Assembly: GCA_002409745.1 (NCBI GenBank)
Contig: DHOU01000013.1
Coordinates: 17,042 to 81,041 of the forward strand
Direction of reading: 5' to 3'
Origin: Bacteroidales bacterium UBA5382
Lineage (GTDB): Bacteria > Bacteroidota > Bacteroidia > Bacteroidales > Dysgonomonadaceae
DNA length: 64,000 bases
The notes below the pieces were generated by a model, which saw only the letters and a program-made list of their open reading frames with translations, searched no databases and was not told where the DNA came from. Made by a program: the position numbers and the translations under genes. Shown here one piece after another: positions 54,721 to 63,960 of the stretch (its first letter is position 1; each line of letters begins with the position of its first letter).

Positions 54721-55738
54721 ATTTAATTTCGCCAAAGGTTTTCTTTCCCCGGAAATAATAATTCCAAAGAATACTTCCTTTATAATGAGTAGGAATATGC
54801 TTCACAGTGGTCCGTTCCCGATTTTCGCGGCGGGCATGTTTATAAGACGGAAGCAACTTCAGAAAATCGCGATGCGCATTTATCACGGCACAGCCATTAC
54901 TGAATTGTCCTTGTACCAATAAATGCAAATAAGCCAAAAGATCAAACAGATATCGCACCATGATGGTAAATAAAAAACGTCTTCCATAGACATTCTTATA
55001 AATCATCAATAAGTTATTCCGGAAATTCAAGTACATTTTCTTCGGATTATCCTTATTTAAAGAGGCTCCCCCCACATGATATACCACAGATGAGGGTACA
55101 CAAACAATTGAATGCCCGCGGGCATTCAACCGCCAGCAGAGATCGATCTCTTCCATGTGGGCAAAGAAACCCGCATCCAGTCCGCCCGCTTCAAGGTACG
55201 CTTCGCGGCGGATACACAGCGCGGCGCCGGTAGCCCAAAAAACAGGGATGGGATCATCATATTGTCCGCTATCTTCTTCCACGGTTTCCAGAATACGTCC
55301 GCGGCAAAAAGGATACGCAAACCGATCGATAAATCCTCCCGAAGCTCCGGCATATTCAAACTGCAAACGGTTGGTGTACGAACGGATCTTCGGTTGTACG
55401 GCTGCCACCTCAGGATGCTTATCCATATAGTTCGTCAAAGTCTTCAGCCAACCCGGTGTGGTTTCCACATCGGAATTCAGCAACACCACATAGTGTGAAT
55501 CGACTTGTTGTAAGGCCCTGTTATATCCCTCCGCAAAGCCGTAATTCTTGTCGAACACCATGACGGGAACATCGGGAAATTGCTCGTGAAGAAAGGCGAC
55601 GGAGCCGTCGGAAGAACAATTGTCCGCCACCCACACATCGCAGTCATCCGACAAGCTATGTTGTAGCACAAGCGGCAGGAATTGCTCAAGCAACTTCCGC
55701 CCGTTCCAATTCAGTAATATAACCGAAGTCTTTTTCAT
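54716..55738 (-). CDS. Family 2 glycosyltransferase
   Basis: 340 residues from the ATG at 55738; the four-residue longer start is less likely. GT-A fold: 'SVILLNWNGRKLLEQFLP', 'VADNCSSDGSVAFL', 'YVVLLNSDVETTPGWL' (DxD-like), 'FWATGAALCIRREAYLE' and 'FFAHMEEIDLCWRLNARG'. That set is typical of rhamnosyl- or related transferases that build surface polysaccharide. There is no signal peptide; a hydrophobic stretch near residue 275 could associate with the membrane. It is followed in the same direction, after a repeat-filled gap, by the acyltransferase and mtaB genes upstream, giving an envelope-oriented minus-strand group. Confidence 0.88.
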   Translation of the reverse strand: MKKTSVILLNWNGRKLLEQFLPLVLQHSLSDDCDVWVADNCSSDGSVAFLHEQFPDVPVMVFDKNYGFAEGYNRALQQVDSHYVVLLNSDVETTPGWLKTLTNYMDKHPEVAAVQPKIRSYTNRLQFEYAGASGGFIDRFAYPFCRGRILETVEEDSGQYDDPIPVFWATGAALCIRREAYLEAGGLDAGFFAHMEEIDLCWRLNARGHSIVCVPSSVVYHVGGASLNKDNPKKMYLNFRNNLLMIYKNVYGRRFLFTIMVRYLFDLLAYLHLLVQGQFSNGCAVINAHRDFLKLLPSYKHARRENRERTTVKHIPTHYKGSILWNYYFRGKKTFGEIKW

Positions 55739-55789
55739 TCTAAAACCCATCTAATTTTTATTTTAAAACCCAGAGGGATTATTTCTATT

Positions 55790-55890
55790 CTTCCGATCGT
55801 CATCCCATCCTTCATAACTCATCATTCATCATTCATAACTAACTCATCCTTCATAACTCATCCTTCATAATTCATAATTCATCATTCATC
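55790..55890. repeat. TTCATAACTCATCC tandem repeat spacer
   Basis: Units TTCATAACTCATC and TTCATAATTCATC repeat imperfectly between the GT2 start and the acyltransferase stop. Similar CATC/TTCAT units occur at 50405-50480. Confidence 0.75.
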
Positions 55891-56782
55891 CTTGCCTCTT
55901 GAATTTCCAGCGATTATGTGTCCATAAATAGTAAGCCGGATCACGTAAGATGGTTTTCTCCAACGCCCGCATATATTTTTCGGTGATGGTAAATTCCGGT
56001 TCAGTGGAAGCATCGAACGTAATAACCGAAAGAGTTCCGGTATAATAGCCTCGCTTTACGCATTGCATATCCAGATAAACGACCGAAAAGCCCATTTTCC
56101 GGGCAAGGCGTTCCATGCCGGTCTGCACCAAAGTATCCTGATGGAGAAAGTCCGTCCAATAGTGATCGGAATAAAAAGGCGGCCGTTGGTCGGCTAAAAA
56201 ACCGATCAGCATTGTTTTACCCATATTCCGATGCTTGATGATCATACGGAAAGCATTATTCATCTCGATAGGCTTCGGGCTGAAACGCGACCGGATACGT
56301 AAAAAAAGATCATCGAACGACTGATTATGCAATTCTTTATAAATAGGCCGTTGTTCGATATCGTCGCGCAGTTGCAATCCCAAGGAGGTTATCCACTCCC
56401 AATTAGCATAATGCCCCATGCAAAGGAAACAACTGTTACCATCCTTTGTCAATTGATTGATCAGCTCGGGATTCTCGAATTTCATTCGTTTTTGAACTTC
56501 CTTATCACTAATTTTCAGGGTCTTTATCGTTTCCACAAAATAATCGCAAAAATGGCGGTAAAACTTCCGCTCGATATGTTTGATCTCCCAAACCGATTTG
56601 GCAGGAAACGCGTTATGTAAATTCTTTTTTACCAATTTCCTCCGGTAACGCACGACGTGATACAGAAAAACAAATAATATATCCGACAGTATATACAATA
56701 CCCAAAAAGGCAGTAAGGCATGCAGATAACTGATTCCGTATAAAATATAAAACGTGATATTCTTTTTTCTAGAATGTTTCAT
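55886..56782 (-). CDS. LpxL/HtrB-like lipid A acyltransferase
   Basis: 298 residues with one N-terminal membrane segment (about 12-40, 'YILYGISYLHALLPFWVLYILSDILFVFLYHVV' in parts). The acyltransferase signature HxxxxE/D is 'GHYANWEW' (His near residue 124). Later blocks 'GFLADQRPP' and 'TGMERLARKMGFSVVYLDM' are those of LpxL/LpxM proteins. Family knowledge: transfer of a secondary acyl chain to lipid A at the inner membrane. Its start overlaps the mtaB stop as ATGA. Which acyl chain it uses is unknown. Confidence 0.88.
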   Translation of the reverse strand: MKHSRKKNITFYILYGISYLHALLPFWVLYILSDILFVFLYHVVRYRRKLVKKNLHNAFPAKSVWEIKHIERKFYRHFCDYFVETIKTLKISDKEVQKRMKFENPELINQLTKDGNSCFLCMGHYANWEWITSLGLQLRDDIEQRPIYKELHNQSFDDLFLRIRSRFSPKPIEMNNAFRMIIKHRNMGKTMLIGFLADQRPPFYSDHYWTDFLHQDTLVQTGMERLARKMGFSVVYLDMQCVKRGYYTGTLSVITFDASTEPEFTITEKYMRALEKTILRDPAYYLWTHNRWKFKRQG

Positions 56783-58098
56783 GATGGAAAAACTGCTTTC
56801 ATTGCCATTTCATCTTCATTGTACTCGCCTACTTCCACTTCAACGACCCTATTCACGAGCGATGCATCGTAAGGGGCATACATCTTGACATAATTTTCGG
56901 TAAAGCCGTGCATATGATTACCGTGTTTCGTGTGTTCGAACAATACCTTACGGCGCGTCCCTTTTTGTGATTCATAAAAAGCAATCAGCTTATTATCGGA
57001 AATATCGAGCAAGGCTTTGCTGCGGGCATGTTTGACCTTCGGGTCAACAATATATTCGATAGACAAAGCTTTCGTTCCCGGCCGTTCGGAATAGGCGAAC
57101 ACATGTAGTTGCGAGATATCGAGCGAATCGATAAATTGTCGGCTCTGAGCAAAATAGTCGTCGGTTTCCCCGCGCACACCGACAATCACATCCACGCCGA
57201 TAAAGGCATCGGGAAGAATGCTTTTTATTTTTTCTATTTTATGACGGAATAACGCCGTATCGTAGCGTCGCTTCATTAGTTGCAACACCTCGTCACTCCC
57301 TGCTTGCAGCGGGATATGAAAGTGCGGAGCAAAACGACGGGAACGCGACACAAAATCGATGATTTCATCGGTAAGCAAGTTCGGCTCGATAGAAGAGATT
57401 CGGAAGCGTTCGATACCTTCGACCTTATCCAAAGCACATACCAAGCCAAGGAATGTTTCACCGGTAGTCCGGCCGAAATCGCCGATATTTACTCCGGTAA
57501 GGACAATTTCTTTCCCCCCCTGTCGAACCACATCCTCCGCCTGTTTGACCAGATCGGCAATCGAACCGTTGCGGCTGCGTCCACGCGCATGCGGGATGGT
57601 ACAAAACGAGCAAAAATAATCGCAGCCATCTTGCACTTTTAAGAAATAACGGGTGCGGTCGTCAGCCGAAACCGAAGGGACAAAAGAACGGATACGGTTT
57701 GTCTTGGTCGTGATGACTTTTCCCTTCTCATTTTTCTTCAGATCATCCAAGTATTGCAGGACATCTAATTTCTGTTCCGCGCCCAACACTAAATCCACTC
57801 CTTCTATTCCCGCCACATCCTCCGGCTTAAGCTGGGCGTAACAACCGGTAACCACAATAAATGCATCGGGATGTTGATGAATCATGCGCCGAATAGCTTG
57901 CCGTCCTTTTTTATCGGCCAATTCCGTTACCGAACACGTATTTATGACGCAAATATCGGCTTTCTGTCCTTTACGGGCGCGCATTACACCGGCATTCATC
58001 AATTGCCGGCCGATAGCCGAAGTTTCGGCAAAATTCAGTTTGCATCCTAATGTATAATAGGCGGCGGTTTTATTTTCGAATATTGTCGGATCAATCAT
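56779..58098 (-). CDS. mtaB: tRNA t6A37 methylthiotransferase MtaB
   Basis: 439 residues from the ATG at 58098; the 50-residue upstream extension crosses the promoter and is not family-like. N-terminal UPF0004 domain: 'AYYTLGCKLNFAETSAIGRQL', 'VINTCSVTELADKKGRQAIRR', 'TGCYAQLKPEDV', each Cys a 4Fe-4S ligand. Radical-SAM motif CxxxCxxC: 'GCDYFCSFCTIPHARGRSR'. A TRAM-like C-terminal domain follows. 'LGCKLNFAE' is characteristic of MtaB rather than MiaB. It adds a methylthio group to t6A37 of tRNA for ANN codons. Confidence 0.93.
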   Translation of the reverse strand: MIDPTIFENKTAAYYTLGCKLNFAETSAIGRQLMNAGVMRARKGQKADICVINTCSVTELADKKGRQAIRRMIHQHPDAFIVVTGCYAQLKPEDVAGIEGVDLVLGAEQKLDVLQYLDDLKKNEKGKVITTKTNRIRSFVPSVSADDRTRYFLKVQDGCDYFCSFCTIPHARGRSRNGSIADLVKQAEDVVRQGGKEIVLTGVNIGDFGRTTGETFLGLVCALDKVEGIERFRISSIEPNLLTDEIIDFVSRSRRFAPHFHIPLQAGSDEVLQLMKRRYDTALFRHKIEKIKSILPDAFIGVDVIVGVRGETDDYFAQSRQFIDSLDISQLHVFAYSERPGTKALSIEYIVDPKVKHARSKALLDISDNKLIAFYESQKGTRRKVLFEHTKHGNHMHGFTENYVKMYAPYDASLVNRVVEVEVGEYNEDEMAMKAVFPS

Positions 58099-58153
58099 AT
58101 CTTTATCAACCGGAGAAGAGTTCCGGCGTTGAGAATTTCTTATTTCAAAAATG

Positions 58154-58161
58154 CAAAAATA
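58154..58161 (-). promoter_or_regulatory. -7 box (TATTTTTG) of the mtaB operon
   Basis: Minus-strand TATTTTTG 55 bp before the mtaB ATG; the divergent acyl-CoA ligase promoter lies about 35 bp away. Confidence 0.5.
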
Positions 58162-58193
58162 CAACAAAAAGCACGATTTATTGCTCCTTTTTC

Positions 58194-58224
58194 TTTGATA
58201 GTCTAAATTATCATCGTACTTTTG
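58194..58224 (+). promoter_or_regulatory. Promoter of the acyl-CoA ligase gene
   Basis: TTTG at 58194-58197, a 19-bp spacer and TACTTTTG at 58217-58224. The ATG is 26 bp downstream, so the untranslated leader is short. Confidence 0.7.
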
Positions 58225-58250
58225 CACATATTTAATAATAATGTGCAATT

Positions 58251-59897
58251 ATGATCGAGCAGAATTTCATAAAACTTTATGAAAACAACTTCAAGAAGAA
58301 TTGGGAATTGCCGGCCATCACCGACTATAAAGAAACGACGTCTTATACGTACGGAGCATTAGCCGAAGAGATTGCCCGCTTGCACGTATTATTTTCCGAA
58401 TTACATCTCCGGCAAGGTGACAAGATCGCTTTAATCGGAAAAAATCATTCTTCGTGGTCGATTGTCTTTTTGGCCACAATAACCTACGGTGCGGTCATCG
58501 TTCCTATTCTGCACGAATTCAATCCCGAGAGTATGAATGAACTGATGGCCCATTCGGAATCGAAGCTTTTGTTCGTCACCGAATCCATTTGGGAACATCT
58601 CGACCAAAATAAGTTTCATATACCCATCGTCAACATCCCCTCTTTTTCATTGATGCAAAGTCCCGATGAAGAAACGGCCGAGAAATTCAGAGAATGGAAG
58701 AAGCTATTCCATCAACGATATCCCCAGGGATTTAAGAAAGAGGATATTCTTTATCCCGAAATTTCCAATGAAGAAGTCATTTGTATCAATTATACATCTG
58801 GGACGACCGGCTTCAGCAAAGGTGTGATGCTTACGGCGAATAACTTCGCCGGAAACGTGACTTACGCCGCCAAACTCGATTTACTTTTCGAAGGCGAACC
58901 TCATCTGGCCTTTCTTCCGATGGCTCATGCCTATGGTTGTGCTTTCGACTTTCTGTACGCTCTTTCGGTAGGCGTACATGTCACTTTGTTAGGCATTATG
59001 CCTACGCCTCAAAACCTCCTGAAAGCATTTGAAGAAATCAAACCGAAGCTGATTATTAGCGTACCCCTTATTTTCGAAAAGATTTATAAAAGGAAAATCC
59101 TTCCCATCGTTGAAAAGCCGGTTGTAAAGTTTCTGCTGAAAGTGCCTCTCATCAATACCTTTATTTATAAGAAGATCAGACACTCCATTATTCACGGGTT
59201 AGGAGGAAATTTCAGGGAAGTAATTATCGGCGGTGCGGCCTTAAATGGGGACGTAGAAAATTTTTTCCACAAGATCGGGTTTCCGTTTACCGTGGGTTAC
59301 GGCATGACGGAGTGCGCCCCTCTTATTTCATACGACCATCATTACGATTTCGTCCCGACTTCGTGCGGATCGGTATTAGAAGGAATTATGGAGGCTCGAA
59401 TCGACTCGGAAGATCCGGAAAATGTCCCCGGTGAAATTCAGGTCAGGGGAGAGAATGTAATGAAAGGTTATTATAAGAATCCCGAAGCCACGGCTGTGGC
59501 CTTCACCTCCGACGGATGGCTAAAAACAGGCGACTCGGGGATTATGAAAGGCCGGCGATTATATATTAAAGGCCGGATTAAAACAATGATCCTGACGGCA
59601 AACGGACAAAATATTTATCCCGAGGAAATAGAATCCCGGCTGAACAATCTACCCTATATCGCCGAAAGCCTGGTAGTAGAAAAGAACAATCGCTTAGTCG
59701 CTTTAATACATCCCGATTACGCAGCGTTGGAAACCCATGGCATTTCGCGAGACGACATCCAAAAGATCATGAATAAAAATATAAAAACGCTCCATAAAAG
59801 TGTCGCTTTGTATGAAAAAATTAAGGCAATAGAAATTGTAGAGACAGAATTTGAAAAAACCCCAAAAAAAAGCATTAAACGCTTTTTATATCAATAA
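58251..59897 (+). CDS. AMP-forming long-chain fatty-acid-CoA ligase
   Basis: 548 residues. Adenylate-forming motifs: A3 'INYTSGTTGFSKGVMLT' (about 180-196), A5 'VGYGMTECAPLISY', A7 'GWLKTGDSGIMKGRRLYIKGR' region and A8/A10-type 'GQNIYPEEIE' with the late catalytic Lys in 'TPKKSIKRFLY'. It is short for FadD but typical for Bacteroidetes acyl-CoA synthetases. Activates fatty acids as acyl-CoA via acyl-AMP; cytoplasmic or membrane-associated. It may supply acyl chains to the envelope enzymes encoded on the opposite strand next to it. Confidence 0.92.
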   Translation: MIEQNFIKLYENNFKKNWELPAITDYKETTSYTYGALAEEIARLHVLFSELHLRQGDKIALIGKNHSSWSIVFLATITYGAVIVPILHEFNPESMNELMAHSESKLLFVTESIWEHLDQNKFHIPIVNIPSFSLMQSPDEETAEKFREWKKLFHQRYPQGFKKEDILYPEISNEEVICINYTSGTTGFSKGVMLTANNFAGNVTYAAKLDLLFEGEPHLAFLPMAHAYGCAFDFLYALSVGVHVTLLGIMPTPQNLLKAFEEIKPKLIISVPLIFEKIYKRKILPIVEKPVVKFLLKVPLINTFIYKKIRHSIIHGLGGNFREVIIGGAALNGDVENFFHKIGFPFTVGYGMTECAPLISYDHHYDFVPTSCGSVLEGIMEARIDSEDPENVPGEIQVRGENVMKGYYKNPEATAVAFTSDGWLKTGDSGIMKGRRLYIKGRIKTMILTANGQNIYPEEIESRLNNLPYIAESLVVEKNNRLVALIHPDYAALETHGISRDDIQKIMNKNIKTLHKSVALYEKIKAIEIVETEFEKTPKKSIKRFLYQ

Positions 59898-59990
59898 AAA
59901 GTACCAATTGAGAGTACCGAAGGCCTAATAGACTGACAATAAAAGCATTTAAATAGAACACGAAGCTGAAAACAGGCTTTTACTTTATCA

Positions 59991-60034
59991 CAGGCTATCG
60001 ACAAAATAGCCTGAAAAGGCGTTTTAGTTTTTTT
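59991..60034 (+). terminator. Hairpin after the acyl-CoA ligase gene
   Basis: CAGGCTAT at 59991-59998 pairs perfectly with ATAGCCTG at 60006-60013; a run of eight T follows at 60028, 14 nt after the stem. A second possible stem of AGGCTTTT and AAAAGGC overlaps it, so two alternative hairpins exist. Confidence 0.55.
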
Positions 60035-60081
60035 TAACTAAGATTTTTTACGAAAACATGTTATAGAACACTTTTTTCATC

Positions 60082-60089
60082 TAATTTTG
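60082..60089 (+). promoter_or_regulatory. -7 box (TAATTTTG) of the small lipoprotein gene
   Basis: TAATTTTG, the same octamer as in the tig promoter, 52 bp before the ATG at 60142. The -33 box is not clear. Confidence 0.5.
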
Positions 60090-60141
60090 TACCGTTTTTA
60101 TTGAGAACAATTATTATTCATCGTTTAAAAGTATTTGGAAA

Positions 60142-60348
60142 ATGAAAAAAGTATTGGTTTTAGTTGCTGTAGTAGCAACATTAGGATTTGTTTCTTGCAA
60201 AAATGCACAAGCTGATGCAGAAAAAGCAAGACAAGACAGTCTTGCTGAAGTAGCAAGATTAGACAGCATTGCACAGGCTCAAGCCGACAGTATCGCAGCT
60301 TTGGCTGTTGACACATTGGCTCAAGACTCTGTTGTTACCGCCGAATAA
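60142..60348 (+). CDS. Small repetitive lipoprotein
   Basis: 68 residues: signal peptide 'KKVLVLVAVVATLGFVSC' with the lipobox Cys at residue 19, then a mature part of about 50 residues built from a degenerate A-x-D-S-I/L-A repeat ('RQDSLAEVARLDSIAQAQADSIAALAVDTLAQDSV'). It is Ala/Asp/Gln/Ser-rich, likely helical and anionic. Similar short lipoproteins occur in Bacteroidetes; the role is unknown, perhaps as an abundant envelope spacer. It has its own promoter and a strong terminator, consistent with high expression. Confidence 0.85.
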   Translation: MKKVLVLVAVVATLGFVSCKNAQADAEKARQDSLAEVARLDSIAQAQADSIAALAVDTLAQDSVVTAE

Positions 60349-60371
60349 TATCGGCCGTAAACGTTTATAAG

Positions 60372-60401
60372 AAGCCACCCAAAAGAAGGGGGGCTTTTTT
60401 T
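60372..60401 (+). terminator. Rho-independent terminator of the small lipoprotein gene
   Basis: AAGCCACCC pairs with GGGGGGCTT (one mismatch) around a short A/G loop and is followed by a run of T. It lies 24 bp after the stop codon. Confidence 0.8.
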
Positions 60402-60517
60402 GTGCCTTTTTTCTACAAAATCACTACCTTTGCTACCGAACAAACGAGAGTATCGGCCCAAGAAAGTCTCGATAAAGTTTATATTACCGAACAATGACAT
60501 TTGTATTGATAAAAAGT

Positions 60518-62323
60518 ATGAGACAAATCCTAATCGTTGCAAGCCTGCTGGCGGCCATTGTTCTTTTTGATGGTTGCCGTCAGAAAGAAAGAGCCTACTT
60601 CGAAAAAGAAATTATCTTCCCCGAGGAAATCACGCCCGAGCAAAAAATAAAGCTCTCCGCCTATCTGACTCCCACCCCTCAGCAATATGCTTGGCAACAA
60701 CTCGAACTCACCGCTTTCATTCATTTCGGGATGAATACTTTTACAGGACGGGAATGGGGTGACGGCACCGAAGACCCTTCGGTTTTTCAACCGACAGACT
60801 TTAATGCCGAACAATGGGTGTCGGTCCTTCAAAAAGCAGGATTCAACATGCTCATTCTTACAGCCAAACATCACGACGGCTTTTGTTTATGGCCCACTAA
60901 AACCACCGCACACTCGGTCGCTTCCAGTCCGTGGCGGGGCGGACAGGGCGATATCGTGCGCGAAGTAAAAAACGCCTGCGACAAATATAATATGAAATTC
61001 GGCGTGTATCTATCGCCATGGGACCGCAATGCTCGCAGTTACGGTGATTCTCCGGCATATAATCATTTATTTATTCAACAACTCACCGAACTCCTCACCC
61101 AATACGGACGCATAGACGAAGTATGGTTCGACGGCGCCAATGCCGAAGGCCCTAACGGCAAACGGCAGATATATGACTGGAAACGTTTTTACCAAGTCAT
61201 CGACAGCTTACAGCCTCAATCGGTAAAAGCGATTATGGGCAACGACATCCGGTGGGTCGGAAACGAAAGCGGATTGGGCCGCCAAACGGAATGGAGTGTC
61301 ACTCCTTTGCAACCCGATATCAACGAATCGATTGTCGAAGAAAATAAACGATTGGGGGTATCCCCGATGTCGGAAGATTTGGGCAGCCGCAAGCTGATCG
61401 GCGAAGCGAAGGCATTGTATTGGTATCCGTCGGAAGTAGATGTATCCATCCGTCCGGGATGGTTTTATCATCCGGAAGAAGATCATCAGGTGAAAACGCT
61501 TGCGCAATTAGTCGATATCTATTATCAATCGGTCGGACTGAATTCGGTTCTCCTGCTGAATATCCCGCCCGACACACGCGGACAATTGCACGAAATAGAC
61601 AGTAGGCGGCTTATAGAATTCGGAGACTACCTTTCGTACGTATTTAAGAACGACAAACTGAGCGACGGCCACAATGCTTGGCGAGCCAAACCGGGCGACT
61701 TTAAAGAATTCGACATGAAAGACGGCGACCCCATCAATACAATTCTTTTACAGGAAGATATTCTAAAGGGGCAGCGCGTGGAAGTCTTCAAAGTGGAAGG
61801 GCTTATCGGCAGTGAATGGATCAAATTGGGCGAAGGCACGACCATCGGATATAAACGATTGATAAAATTTGACGATTGCACTCCCTCTAAAATACGTGTC
61901 ACCATCCTCGAGACACGCGAAAAAGCCGCTATGAAGCGAGTCGGCGCCTATTTCGCACCCGCTATCGACGACTCGTTCAACTCGATGCCGATAAGCAATA
62001 ATCCATCCGGTTGGAAAGTAATTGCGAATGATCCGCTCACCCTCGATATGAGTAAAACGATGGTTATAGAGGGATTCACGTATACGCCCGATCCGCAGAA
62101 AGAGTCGGTCTTTGCCTATACGGTTGAAATAAGCAACGATGGAAAAAATTGGAAAGAGGTGCGGAACAATGAATTTGCCAATATCAAAAACAATCCGATT
62201 AAACAGCGTGTGATGTTTAAGCAACAGGTCAAGACCCGCTTCATACGGTTTCAGTCACTGGTCGGTATCGATGGAGGAAACGCCCCTTTCGCTCCTACTC
62301 AAATAAAAATCCTGACAAAATAA
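60518..62323 (+). CDS. Alpha-L-fucosidase (GH29) lipoprotein
   Basis: 601 residues from the ATG at 60518, which opens the lipoprotein signal ('ILIVASLLAAIVLFDGC'). GH29 barrel: 'ELTAFIHFGMNTFTGREWGDGTE', 'NMLILTAKHHDGFCLWPTKTTAHSV', 'FGVYLSPWDRNARSYGD', and the nucleophile Asp in 'DEVWFDGANAEG' (about residue 205). The C-terminal 130 residues are an F5/8-type sandwich ('YTVEISNDGKNWKEVRN', 'TRFIRFQSL'). It releases L-fucose with retention; which linkage is not readable. Six bp separate it from the DUF3256 gene, so they are probably co-transcribed. Confidence 0.92.
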   Translation: MRQILIVASLLAAIVLFDGCRQKERAYFEKEIIFPEEITPEQKIKLSAYLTPTPQQYAWQQLELTAFIHFGMNTFTGREWGDGTEDPSVFQPTDFNAEQWVSVLQKAGFNMLILTAKHHDGFCLWPTKTTAHSVASSPWRGGQGDIVREVKNACDKYNMKFGVYLSPWDRNARSYGDSPAYNHLFIQQLTELLTQYGRIDEVWFDGANAEGPNGKRQIYDWKRFYQVIDSLQPQSVKAIMGNDIRWVGNESGLGRQTEWSVTPLQPDINESIVEENKRLGVSPMSEDLGSRKLIGEAKALYWYPSEVDVSIRPGWFYHPEEDHQVKTLAQLVDIYYQSVGLNSVLLLNIPPDTRGQLHEIDSRRLIEFGDYLSYVFKNDKLSDGHNAWRAKPGDFKEFDMKDGDPINTILLQEDILKGQRVEVFKVEGLIGSEWIKLGEGTTIGYKRLIKFDDCTPSKIRVTILETREKAAMKRVGAYFAPAIDDSFNSMPISNNPSGWKVIANDPLTLDMSKTMVIEGFTYTPDPQKESVFAYTVEISNDGKNWKEVRNNEFANIKNNPIKQRVMFKQQVKTRFIRFQSLVGIDGGNAPFAPTQIKILTK

Positions 62324-62329
62324 ACAACA

Positions 62330-62944
62330 ATGAGAAAAATATTCATACTGATACTTTTGGCGCTATCTTCTATCGGATATGCGCAAACAATTAAAGACGT
62401 GTTCTCTACTGTTCCCGCTTCCATTTTACCGGGACTCGCAGAAAGCACAAAGACAATGCTGCTTGTGGATACCGGCAAAACAACAGTTCCGTATGCGCTG
62501 GGGGAAATAGAGAAGATATATGCATCGGATGATTACCTCCTGCTGCGAACCTCCAAGGCGGGTAGTACGCAGATCAAGCTGCTCGACTATGACAACGATT
62601 CGACAGTGGTGTGCGTCATTAAAACCGTTTGCGCGAAAATGTGCGACAGTTACATCTCTTTTTACGATATAAACTGGCAAGAATTGCCGTCGGAACGGTT
62701 TCTTCCGACATTATCGGGCAATTTTTTCTTCGATTCTTCGAAAAAAACAGCGGAAAATTATAAATATGCTGTATCTTTGCCGGACATTTCTCCCATCAAA
62801 GCGGAATTTGTAAACGGAGCGGACGATTTGATACTGGTATTCGACTACAAATCGTATCTTTCCGACAGCATGGCCGCCGAGGTCGAGCCGTTTTTAAAAA
62901 GTGATTCGATCATACTGAAATGGGATAAGTCGACATTTAAATAA
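62330..62944 (+). CDS. DUF3256 family secreted protein
   Basis: 204 residues with signal peptide ('IFILILLALSSIGYAQ'). The body has the phrases 'DVFSTVPASILPGLAESTK', 'LLDYDNDSTVVCVIKTVCAKMCDSYISFYD' and 'FFFDSSKKTAENYKYAV' typical of DUF3256, a Bacteroidetes-only family of unknown function. Three Cys in a short stretch may be oxidised in the periplasm. It directly follows the fucosidase gene and precedes a tRNA gene by 11 bp. Confidence 0.8.
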   Translation: MRKIFILILLALSSIGYAQTIKDVFSTVPASILPGLAESTKTMLLVDTGKTTVPYALGEIEKIYASDDYLLLRTSKAGSTQIKLLDYDNDSTVVCVIKTVCAKMCDSYISFYDINWQELPSERFLPTLSGNFFFDSSKKTAENYKYAVSLPDISPIKAEFVNGADDLILVFDYKSYLSDSMAAEVEPFLKSDSIILKWDKSTFK

Positions 62945-62955
62945 CGTGTCATCCT

Positions 62956-63027
62956 GCACTCGTAGTTCAATGGATAGAATATCGGATTCCGGTTCCGACG
63001 ATGCGAGTTCGATTCTCGCCGAGTGTA
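62956..63027 (+). tRNA. tRNA-Arg (anticodon CCG)
   Basis: 72 nt, cloverleaf by hand: acceptor GCACTCG/CGAGTGT with discriminator A, D-arm GTTC...GAAT, anticodon stem TCGGA/TCCGA with loop TTCCGGT (anticodon CCG, reading CGG), and T-arm GCGAG-TTCGATT-CTCGC. The variable loop is short (class I). The CCA end is not encoded (ACT follows the discriminator region). It may be processed from the transcript of the DUF3256 gene, whose stop lies 11 bp upstream. Confidence 0.93.
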
Positions 63028-63202
63028 CTAAGATAAAAGCCAACAATCGAACCGAAGATGAATCATGAAGAAAGCCCGGCAACGAGCCCTCGACACGTAC
63101 AAGCGCGCTATTCAACAAAAGACTTCCCGAAGTAAATAAACTGTCGCGTTTGTTTGTTTTGTCAGGCAGAAACCGCTTTTTTTGCAGAAAATAAAAAATA
63201 AT

Positions 63203-63853
63203 ATGACCCGTATCCGTTTCTTATTTATCGTGTGCATACTGATGTTCCTGCCGGCATGCCGAAACCAGTCTTTCGTGCTGCAGGAAGGCGATCTGCTTTT
63301 TACCGTCGGCAAAGGCGAATCGGAATTGTTGAAAGCTATTCAAAACAGCACATCAGGCAAGCAAGAGATCCCCTTTTCGCATGTGGGTATCGTGCATATC
63401 GAAAACGACAAACTGTTCGTTCTTGAAGCGACCTCGCCCCAAGGCGTCGTCATCACACCGTTGGATTCCTTTTTCGAAGAAACCGCAAGGATTGACGGCA
63501 AATCGCTTATGGCTGTAGGCCGCCTGAAGGAGCCTTTTCGGTATAGTATTCGCGATGCGATCACAAACGCTCAAAAACACATCGGCAAGCCCTACGACTA
63601 TGCTTACGACGAGGACAACGATGCGTATTATTGCAGCGAACTGGTTCGTTACGCTTTCACGGACTCATTGGGAAAACCTCTCTTCGAGCCGCTGGCGATG
63701 TCGTTTAAAAATTTGGAGACCGGAGAAATCGATCCGTATTGGATTCAGCACTTCGAACGGCTCCACACACCGGTGCCGGAAGGTGCGCCCGGCACGAATC
63801 CGGCGGATATGGCCAAGTCGAACCTGATCGATATCGTACATACGTATTATTAA
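63203..63853 (+). CDS. YiiX-like permuted papain-fold lipoprotein
   Basis: 216 residues from the ATG at 63203, which opens a lipoprotein signal ('IRFLFIVCILMFLPAC'). The permuted NlpC/P60-like fold of the YiiX/YebB-like family shows as 'LQEGDLLFTVGK', 'PFSHVGIVHIEND' (catalytic His) and 'IGKPYDYAYDEDNDAYYCSELVRYAF' in parts (catalytic Cys near residue 150). Such enzymes are amidases or peptidases acting on peptidoglycan peptides or lipids; the substrate is unknown. It follows the tRNA gene and may have its own promoter in the 175-bp gap, where no clear TAnnTTTG box was found. Confidence 0.82.
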   Translation: MTRIRFLFIVCILMFLPACRNQSFVLQEGDLLFTVGKGESELLKAIQNSTSGKQEIPFSHVGIVHIENDKLFVLEATSPQGVVITPLDSFFEETARIDGKSLMAVGRLKEPFRYSIRDAITNAQKHIGKPYDYAYDEDNDAYYCSELVRYAFTDSLGKPLFEPLAMSFKNLETGEIDPYWIQHFERLHTPVPEGAPGTNPADMAKSNLIDIVHTYY

Positions 63854-63855
63854 AA

Positions 63856-63960
63856 GAGATTGATGAAGATTGACCGACGGCCGACATTAGACTTTCGACC
63901 GATGACCGGTGACTGAAGACCGGTGACTGTCTGAAGACTGCTAACGGATAACTGGCGGCT
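63856..63960. repeat. GACCGGTGACTGAA-type imperfect tandem repeat to the window end
   Basis: Units AGATTGATGA, then CCGATGACCGGTGACTGAAGA and GGTGACTGTCTGAAGACTG, repeat imperfectly after the YiiX-like gene. GACCGGTGACTG occurs in near-duplicate. The last 40 bp before the edge contain a possible ATCGTATCTTTC promoter-like stretch for a gene beyond the window. Confidence 0.7.
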